Positions 50,959 through 57,178 of a DNA stretch of 57,178 nucleotides are shown in pieces (position 1 is the first letter of the stretch; the number at the start of each line of letters is the position of its first letter). Where the stretch lies: contig JASAOO010003438.1 in NCBI GenBank assembly GCA_030849075.1, positions 4,700 to 61,877 of the forward strand, given 5' to 3'. The notes under the pieces were generated by a model. That model did no database searches. It had not been told where the DNA came from and was given only the letters and a program-made list of their open reading frames with translations. The position numbers and the translations under genes are program-made. The stretch comes from Zelonia costaricensis. Taxonomy: Eukaryota > Euglenozoa > Kinetoplastea > Trypanosomatida > Trypanosomatidae.

Positions 50959-52998
50959 ATGCTGCAGCGGGCCGTGCTTCCGCACCTGCGCCGCTGCCTT
51001 AGCGGGCCGCCGCCGCGGCAACACGGGCGGTGCTCTGTTCACGCCGCGGCGCTGCGCGTGGCGATGCGGTTCGGCACCAACGTGGGCGGCAGCTACTACC
51101 AGGAGGCCGACACCGCCGGGCTTCACCAGATGAACAATGACCTGCGTCTCGGTCTTGTGCTCAAGCCGCAGAGCACCCTGGTGGAGCTGTGGGAGCAGGC
51201 GCTCAAGGCGTGGCCCACCCGCCGCTTCCTGGGCAGCAAGATGTGGGTGCGCGGCAAGCTCGGCTACGTGTGGGCCACATACGAGTCCATCAACGCCGAG
51301 ATCGAGGCGATGCGGACGCTGCTGCACAAGATGGGCGTCGAGAAGGGATCGCGCGTGGTGGTGATCAGCGAGAACCGGTACGAGTGGGTCGTTGTGCACT
51401 TCGCCACGATGCAGCTCGGTGCCCACTTCGTTGCGCTCCCGACAAACGTGACCCCGTCCGAGGCGCAGCTTGTCGTGACGAGCACGCAGGCGAAGGTGGT
51501 GTTTGTGGAGACGAAGGCGTCCTACGCGGCGATACGGGGCTGGGTGGGGCGGGTGGGGCAGCTCGAGCAGGCCATGTGCTTCGAGGACCAGGTGGGCGAA
51601 GGCAGCTACGCCGTGGCCATCAGCATCGCCGCCGATGTGCCGGAGAAGACGCCGCCACGCAGCGACGTCCGCGCGGAGGACACGGCTATGATCGTCTTTA
51701 CCGCAGGTACGACGGGTCCGCCGAAGGGCGTGATGCTGTCGCACAAGAATGTGGTGGCCAACATCAGCTCCATCTACGCCAGCCTTGGCGAGGCCCTGAC
51801 GCACTCGGACATGTTCATGTCGCTCTGCTCCTGGTGCGTCGCTGGCGCCCTCACGAGCGACCTCTACCAGGCCCTGTGCAAAGGCGCGTGCATCTGCATT
51901 CCGCCCGAGATCCTCGAGGGCTTCCAGGACCTGCCGCTGGTGAACCCCAGCGTCATCGTGGCGGTCGCGCAGCCCTTCCAGCGGGCCTATGCCAACATCG
52001 TGGACGACATCCTCAACCGCGGTGCGATGACGAAGGACCTGACTCGCTTCACGGTGGGCCGCATCACGGAGAACCGCCTCATGTTTCAGAAGCCGGGCCG
52101 CACCCTGCGGGCCTTCTCCCACGCGCTGCTGGGCAAGTTCAAGGCCCAGTTCGGCACCGAGCTGCGCGTGGCTATTATCGTGGGCCACCAACTGACCAAG
52201 GACCAGTCAGAGCTGATGGCCGACCTCGACGTGTTTGTGGTGAACACGTACGGCTGCATGGAGGCGGGCGGGCTGATCGCCACCGACGTCGACGTGCCGC
52301 AGCGGCTGAAGGCGCTGCCCGGGGTGGAGGTGCGGATTGTCAACGACAAGAACGAGATCGTCGCACCCGGCGACCTCGGCGAGGTTCTGGTGGAGGCGCC
52401 CAACGCGATGCAGGGCTACTTTGACGTTCACATAGACCCCGAGGAGGCGAAGAACTCGCTGGTCGAGTACGGCAGCCGCACCTTCGTCCGCACCGGCGAC
52501 TACGGTACACTGACCGGCGGGTGGATTACGGTGAGCGGCAACAAGGACGTCCTCATCACCCTCGCCAACGGGAAGGCGGTCAACCCGCTGGAGGTCGAGG
52601 CGACGCTGACGAAGAGTCCGTTCATCAAGCAGGTGTACGTCTACGGCAACCGCCGCCCGTACGTGGTGGCACTGGTGGTGGCCAACACCAAAGCAATCGC
52701 CGCGCACCTGCGCAAGGTGGAGCGGCGCGATGGCGTACCGCTGGTCAACGACCGCGAAAAGGCCGACTGCATTCGCGCCGAGCTGCGCCGCGTCTCGCAG
52801 GACCTGCCGCCACGCACGCACGTGCGGCGCTTCGCCTTCGTGGACGAGTTCACACTGGCCAACGGCTTTGTCACGGTGAAGATGGGCTATGCGCGGCAGA
52901 AGATCGAGGATCACTACGTGCACTACTTTGAGGCACTGTACGACGAGACGCCCAAGTTCTACGGGTTCGCCGTGGACGACTACGACGACCTCTTCTAG
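50959..52998 (+). CDS. Long-chain acyl-CoA synthetase-like protein, probably mitochondrial, with altered motifs
   Basis: 679 residues from the ATG at 50959 (MLQRAVLPHLRRCLSGPPPR). The first 35 residues are basic, Arg/Leu/Ser-rich and lack acids, as in a mitochondrial presequence. The body is an ANL-family adenylate-forming enzyme: an early WATYESI block, an ENRYEW segment (family R/NxxEW), the phosphate loop TAGTTGPPKGVMLSHKN near residue 248, TYGCMEAGGL near 430, a TGDYG motif near 512, NPLEVE, and a C-terminal lid NGFVTVKMGYARQKI like that of long-chain synthetases. Departures from the family consensus: Ala for Ser in the loop, Met where Thr usually precedes the Glu in the YGxTE motif, and GNKD for the usual GRxKD. 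Expected activity is ATP-dependent acyl-CoA formation, but these changes leave activity or substrate open. The gene is full length, without frameshift. Confidence 0.85.
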   Translation: MLQRAVLPHLRRCLSGPPPRQHGRCSVHAAALRVAMRFGTNVGGSYYQEADTAGLHQMNNDLRLGLVLKPQSTLVELWEQALKAWPTRRFLGSKMWVRGKLGYVWATYESINAEIEAMRTLLHKMGVEKGSRVVVISENRYEWVVVHFATMQLGAHFVALPTNVTPSEAQLVVTSTQAKVVFVETKASYAAIRGWVGRVGQLEQAMCFEDQVGEGSYAVAISIAADVPEKTPPRSDVRAEDTAMIVFTAGTTGPPKGVMLSHKNVVANISSIYASLGEALTHSDMFMSLCSWCVAGALTSDLYQALCKGACICIPPEILEGFQDLPLVNPSVIVAVAQPFQRAYANIVDDILNRGAMTKDLTRFTVGRITENRLMFQKPGRTLRAFSHALLGKFKAQFGTELRVAIIVGHQLTKDQSELMADLDVFVVNTYGCMEAGGLIATDVDVPQRLKALPGVEVRIVNDKNEIVAPGDLGEVLVEAPNAMQGYFDVHIDPEEAKNSLVEYGSRTFVRTGDYGTLTGGWITVSGNKDVLITLANGKAVNPLEVEATLTKSPFIKQVYVYGNRRPYVVALVVANTKAIAAHLRKVERRDGVPLVNDREKADCIRAELRRVSQDLPPRTHVRRFAFVDEFTLANGFVTVKMGYARQKIEDHYVHYFEALYDETPKFYGFAVDDYDDLF

Positions 52999-53606
52999 TC
53001 ACACACACACACACAGCAACAACAACAACCACGACACATACGCACAAACACGTATGGAAATCACCTTCACAGAGTGGTATGCACCCTCAGGCAATGACCA
53101 CGTCGGCGCGGTCTTGCGATGTCGCGGTGGGGTGCGCACGCAGGAACTTGAAAAAAAAGTGGGCTTTCTACCGGCTCCGTGATGCCCCCCCCCCCCCCCC
53201 CGTGCAGTGGCGCTCTGCTGTCTCACGTCAACCAGGAGGATGGCCTNCCCAACTAAAGCCGTTCATCTTGGCCCCCCCCCCTCCCCCTCCCCCACTCGTG
53301 TTCCCTCCCTCTCCCCCCGCGGTCGACTCTCTCTGCGTGTGTTTGTGTGTGTGCCGGCCGAGGTGCCGCGACGCCGCAACCGTGCCGATCACCATCGCAC
53401 TCACTCACACTCACACACGCGCACTCCTCCTCCTCCGCTTCTCGTCGGCCGCCCCCGGCTCTCGCTCCCGACCACCACGAGCCCCACTCGCACGGTGGCT
53501 ACTCCCACACAGCCCCACTCGCACGGAGCGCGTCCGATTGCAGCGCACATCTACACGTCTTGCACGAGCAACCGCCCGTCTCCCTCATTCCTAGCCGTTC
53601 ACACCG
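52999..53606. other. Intergenic, 0.6 kb
   Basis: No supported gene. It contains (AC)n just after the stop codon (53000-53013), poly-C runs at about 53185-53201 and 53272-53281, one undetermined base at 53247 and pyrimidine tracts at 53283-53325 and 53422-53435 for trans-splicing of the next gene. Confidence 0.6.
53185..53201. repeat. Poly-C run near an undetermined base
   Basis: About 17 C. A second C-rich tract at 53272-53295 and the single N at 53247 suggest sequencing difficulty here, so repeat lengths may be wrong. Confidence 0.85.
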
Positions 53607-56600
53607 ATGCAGGAGGCCTTCATCACATCGGTGCTGCTCCCACTCACGGAGCGGTGCGGGGAGGGGGACCGGATGGCGGAGCTGCTCAGCATGCTCGAGC
53701 ACTCCTTCATCGACGCGTTCCGCATCGCACCACCGGCGAGCGCGCCGCAGGACGGCAGCAGCGGCGGCGCCGCCGCCGGCCCTTCCCCGGGGTCACCAAC
53801 GGCGCTCGCGCCTCCCTCCTCACCCTCGCTCGATGCCGGGGAGGAGGTGAAGCTGTTGGTGGTGCGCGCCGTGGCGGCCTTCCACCGGCGCGGCGCTGCC
53901 GGACGGCACGCGGCCTTCTTCACCGCTGCATCCTACCATCCACACGCTGCCCTCTTCGTGCTGGAGCTGCTCAAGTCGCTCGGCGGAAACTCGCAGCGCT
54001 GGTTCCGCCAGCTGCAGCTCGACAGCCTCGACGCCTGCAACGCCATCGTCGATGTGATCGGGATGGAGAACGTGCGCCTGTGTCTGCCCGGGCTCGTCTC
54101 CGGCGCCGTTCGGTACATCCATCGCGCACCGTGCAGCAAGGACGCGTCGCGGGTACGCCTCATGGCGGTGCAGCTCCTCACCTCCGCCCTCACCACTTCC
54201 CTGGCCGCGGCGGAGCCGGCGGAGTGGGTTGACAGCGCCACCGCGCACTTGACCAACGCGCTGCGCACAATACTTGATCCGTCGGCCCTGCGCCGCGCTG
54301 CCCCCACCGCCGCGACGGCTGCAGCCTTGACGACTCTCACGCGGTCCGTGCTGGTGAGTCCGGCCATGACCGGCCGCCTCCACACGCCGCCTGGCGCGCT
54401 GCTCGTTGTGGCGTACGCGACGCTGGCAAACGTCGAGCACCTTGCGCGTCTCGAGGCGAGCAGCAGCAGCAGCAGCGGCAGCGGCAGCGACGCCTCGTCA
54501 GCCACATCTCAGCCGTCGACCTCGACGGACGGCGTGCACACTTTGCAAGAGCGGCAGCTCTCGGTGCTGCTGCGTGACCCGTGCGCAGTGCAGGCCGTCA
54601 TGGAGGCGCTGCAATCGCTGCGTGGCGTCGAGCTGCTTCACGTCGCCACCAGCGCCGCTCGACTCCCAGCACTGCGCGCCCACTTCTTTCCTCTTCGCCC
54701 CGTCGCAGCAGGCAGCAACGCGGAGGCGACGACAGTGCCGCTGCTCCTCGGCGTGGTGCGCAAGTGCGTCCGCGTCGTGGGTGCGGAGATGGATGCGGCG
54801 TCGCTGTACACGAGCCGCGCCCCCCGCCCCTTTCCATCGGGCGTCGTGGACGCGTTTCTCTTCTCCCTTGCCGGGGCACTCGCCCGGCTGCCTGCGCCAG
54901 ACGGCGACGACGACGCCGAGACGGTGGGTGAGCAGCTGACGAACGCGCTGCTGGGCGAGTACGATGCGGTGCTGCAGGACTGGGACGCCTACGCGGTGCA
55001 CCCCGCTGTGCTGTACGTGCTCACGCGTCTTGTGCTCTGGCAGTTCCACCCCGCGCAGGCGCCGCATGCACTCCCCTCAGACTGCCGCGCGGCGAAGGCG
55101 CTGCCCAGCACGGCAGCGGAGGAGCGGTGCGCGTATCCGGCGCCGGCGGACTTCATCGACGGCGGCGCCTTCGAGCAGCTCTGGTGCGTGGTGGCACCGC
55201 CGCACTTGTGGGCCATCACCGAGGACGAGGAGGCGTGCAGCTACGCGCAGGTGCGGCACCGGCAGGTGGTTGCCGCGACGCTGCTGCGCTTCCTCGCGCT
55301 GTCAGCCGAGGTGCTCGCCGCCGCCACACACGCGAGCGGCGACCACGACGCCCGCGACCGCTTCTTCGCGCTGACGCTGTACCTCGTGCTGGAGAAGGCG
55401 GCCGCGGCCGGTATCGTCCACGAGGCGGCCCTGCAGTGCGTGGCGGCGTACAGTGCGGCATCCGGCGCGGCGGACACACGGACCTTCTTGCTGCAGCACT
55501 CGTCCCTTCTCGTCGATGAGACGGCGCGGGCGGTGCGAGAGGCGCACCTGCGACCTGCCGCGGCCAGCGTGCTGCGCGGCAGCCTCGCGCTGCTGACGGG
55601 CCACTACGTGTGTGGCGCCAGCAGCGATGAGGCAAGTGGCGTCGGTGCCGCAACGTGCGGTTTGGGCCTTTGCGGCACCGGCAGCGGCGAGGCGGTGCCC
55701 CTCCCCACCCTCGTGCGCCAGCGCCTCTCCGTCTCCACCGTCGCCGCCTTCTTCGCGCGGCCTACCGCCCGCCTCGCGACGCTCATCGAGGCCGCGCAGA
55801 TCGCCGACTTTGTGGCCAGCACGATGCATGTCGCGTGCGATGCGCTGCAGCTGTGCAGTCGCTACGACAGCGCGGCGCCGGAGGAGGACGTCGCTGGTCG
55901 CCGCGCGGCGCTGTGGCTGCTGTGCGACGCACTCGATCTCGCCGCGTACGCGAACTTGTGCACCCCGCAGGAGCCGCTCGACGAGACGCAAGAGCGGCGC
56001 ACGACGTCGGCGCACACCCGCGTGCGGGCCCTGCAGGCGACCGCGCTCAAAGCAGTGTACGCGGTGCTGCAGCACTGCACAGTGCACGATGTCGTGGCGG
56101 CCGCGGCGGTGCAGACGGTGGTGCGCGGCCTGACCTGCTTCCTGACCACCACCGCAGCGCTGACGTGGGCGGAGACGGCGCGGCAGCGGTGCCTCGACGA
56201 CGCCGCCGCACGGCGCCGAGCGAAGCGGGAGGCGGCACGGCAGTGCGGTCGCAGTGGGGATGACCAGGAGGGGAGCGGGGAAGAAGGAGACGAGGAGGAC
56301 CCGAGCAGCGCGCCGCTCCCCACGCCACCGGTGATGGACTGGCCGTGGACGCACTACGCGACCCCGAGCGCGGCAGCGAGCGCTGACCTCGGCATTGCCC
56401 TGCCGCGCAGCCACCTGCACACGGTCTACCGCGTGTATCTCTCCCTCTTCGCCCTGTTGCGCGAGCCGCTCGCGGCCTTCGGGAGAGCCACGGCCGACGC
56501 ACGCGGTCGGACCGGGGCGGAGCGGCGCCGGCTCGGCGAAGTGGCGGTGTCGGCGGCGGTCTTCGCGGCGCTGCACGGCCTGGAGGCGATTCGCGCGCTC

Positions 56601-56825
56601 GCCTACGACTTCCTTGTGCACCGCATGGTGGAGGAGGTGCTGCCAGTGGTGCTGCTCTGGCACGAGCGTTCCCGCCTGCCCCGCATCCCGACGCACACAG
56701 AGGAGCGCCTGCGGCAGGCAGCGGAGCAGTTCGCGGTGCACCTGCACGACGACTGCGCGAGCACGCCCGAGATACGGGCATCGATGCGAGTCATGTGCCA
56801 GGGGTTTCACATACTGCCGGATTAA
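53607..56825 (+). CDS. HEAT-repeat protein, Tti1 (TELO2-interacting protein 1)-like
   Basis: 1072 residues from the ATG at 53607 (MQEAFITSVLLPLTERCGEG). It is helical almost throughout, Ala/Leu/Arg-rich with repeating helix pairs, and has no enzymatic motif. Two places resemble Tti1. An early LCLPGLVSGAVRYI helix is followed by RLMAVQLLTSAL, like the Tti1 segment in which a LPG precedes a repeat. Near the C terminus, YDFLVHRMVEEVLPVVLLWH corresponds to the Tti1 pattern DFxxxRxxxDxWP. Disordered inserts occur at about residues 40-75 (Ser/Pro/Gly), 290-310 (Ser-rich) and 865-900 (acidic). Tti1 acts with Tel2 and Tti2 to stabilise PIK-related kinases such as TOR and ATM. That role here is inferred, and a generic armadillo/HEAT protein remains possible. 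The end of the gene is intact. Confidence 0.55.
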   Translation: MQEAFITSVLLPLTERCGEGDRMAELLSMLEHSFIDAFRIAPPASAPQDGSSGGAAAGPSPGSPTALAPPSSPSLDAGEEVKLLVVRAVAAFHRRGAAGRHAAFFTAASYHPHAALFVLELLKSLGGNSQRWFRQLQLDSLDACNAIVDVIGMENVRLCLPGLVSGAVRYIHRAPCSKDASRVRLMAVQLLTSALTTSLAAAEPAEWVDSATAHLTNALRTILDPSALRRAAPTAATAAALTTLTRSVLVSPAMTGRLHTPPGALLVVAYATLANVEHLARLEASSSSSSGSGSDASSATSQPSTSTDGVHTLQERQLSVLLRDPCAVQAVMEALQSLRGVELLHVATSAARLPALRAHFFPLRPVAAGSNAEATTVPLLLGVVRKCVRVVGAEMDAASLYTSRAPRPFPSGVVDAFLFSLAGALARLPAPDGDDDAETVGEQLTNALLGEYDAVLQDWDAYAVHPAVLYVLTRLVLWQFHPAQAPHALPSDCRAAKALPSTAAEERCAYPAPADFIDGGAFEQLWCVVAPPHLWAITEDEEACSYAQVRHRQVVAATLLRFLALSAEVLAAATHASGDHDARDRFFALTLYLVLEKAAAAGIVHEAALQCVAAYSAASGAADTRTFLLQHSSLLVDETARAVREAHLRPAAASVLRGSLALLTGHYVCGASSDEASGVGAATCGLGLCGTGSGEAVPLPTLVRQRLSVSTVAAFFARPTARLATLIEAAQIADFVASTMHVACDALQLCSRYDSAAPEEDVAGRRAALWLLCDALDLAAYANLCTPQEPLDETQERRTTSAHTRVRALQATALKAVYAVLQHCTVHDVVAAAAVQTVVRGLTCFLTTTAALTWAETARQRCLDDAAARRRAKREAARQCGRSGDDQEGSGEEGDEEDPSSAPLPTPPVMDWPWTHYATPSAAASADLGIALPRSHLHTVYRVYLSLFALLREPLAAFGRATADARGRTGAERRRLGEVAVSAAVFAALHGLEAIRALAYDFLVHRMVEEVLPVVLLWHERSRLPRIPTHTEERLRQAAEQFAVHLHDDCASTPEIRASMRVMCQGFHILPD

Positions 56826-57178
56826 GGAGGAATGGGGGGGGTGCGGCGCGCGTGTTCACGGAGCCGCTCGCACGGTGCGGCGCGCCCCCTCAACGGTGTC
56901 TACCGCGCTCGGCGGCGGCGTAGCGGGTTTCGGCGACGCACACGGGCATCCGTGTAAGAACGGTGCGCGCCAAAAGGCTGCAGAGGGAGAGAGACGGTCG
57001 ACCTCGCGACGACGGCACCAGTGTTTTCACGTGACGAGGGAAGGATGCCGGACTGGGGGCAGCTGAGAGCGCTGTGAGGCCGGCGCGCGTGCTCGGCGGC
57101 ATCGGCAACACGCTGCGACGCCGTCTGCGGTCGCTTCGAGCTGGTTGTACCTCGACCACACGCAGCGGCGTGGCGTGT
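56826..57178. other. 3' flank at the window edge
   Basis: No supported gene. The sequence starts with GGAGGAATGG and a G run right after the stop codon, then mixed GC-rich sequence. The continuation lies outside the window. Confidence 0.55.

Noticed and set aside
1..57178. CRISPR arrays, insertion sequences, bacterial operons
   Set aside because: The sequence is eukaryotic (trypanosomatid). The only regular repeats seen are microsatellites and homopolymers.

Overview
This window is trypanosomatid nuclear DNA (Leishmaniinae-like: Leishmania or a close relative). The evidence is long intron-less, GC-rich open frames, all co-oriented within two blocks; intergenic DNA full of polypyrimidine tracts, poly-C and (TG)n runs, as expected for trans-splicing and polycistronic transcription; and the recognisable start of a GP63/leishmanolysin gene. 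No bacterial signals (Shine-Dalgarno sites, operons, IS, CRISPR) were seen, and none would be expected.

Layout. From 465 to 28638 every supported gene is on the minus strand. In transcription order away from the centre they are: a C2-like/helical protein (27145-28638), a GOST/GPR107-like seven-membrane-segment protein (24314-26197), a TMF1/Sgm1-like golgin (21041-23287), a membrane-linked histidine phosphatase (17539-19077), a two-cassette ASCC3/Slh1-type Ski2-like RNA helicase (9459-16094), an unrecognised 307-residue protein (7621-8544), a CCDC124/Lso2 ribosome-hibernation factor (5344-6177) and a large coiled-coil protein (465-4427). From 38470 to 56825 every supported gene is on the plus strand: two tandem Alba proteins (38470-38844, 40689-41105), a Fused/STK36-type kinase (42624-45881), a radial spoke head 4/6 protein (47907-49712), a divergent long-chain acyl-CoA synthetase (50959-52998) and a Tti1-like HEAT-repeat protein (53607-56825).

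The two blocks diverge from an unusually long (about 9.8 kb) strand-switch region at 28639-38469, the most interesting part of the window. Its centre is strand-asymmetric. About 29.3-30.6 kb is C-rich on the given strand (G-rich on minus) and about 31.4-32.4 kb is G/T-rich on the given strand, so each G-rich strand points toward the gene block it would serve. This is what a bidirectional GT-rich RNA polymerase II start region would look like. Between the plus-strand G-rich block and the first Alba gene lies a lower-GC stretch ending in a 56-codon GP63 5' fragment (36417-36587): signal peptide and start of the pro-region, then a stop. No complete gene could be supported in the strand switch.

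Functional themes are mRNA and ribosome handling (Alba pair, Lso2, ASCC3), axoneme biology (Fused kinase and RSP4/6 side by side) and Golgi/membrane traffic (TMF-like golgin and GOST protein side by side). Neighbours in trypanosomatids are co-transcribed whatever their function, so these groupings are descriptive. Start codons were set by the first in-frame ATG combined with domain boundaries. Several frames remain open upstream only through non-ATG codons and were trimmed.
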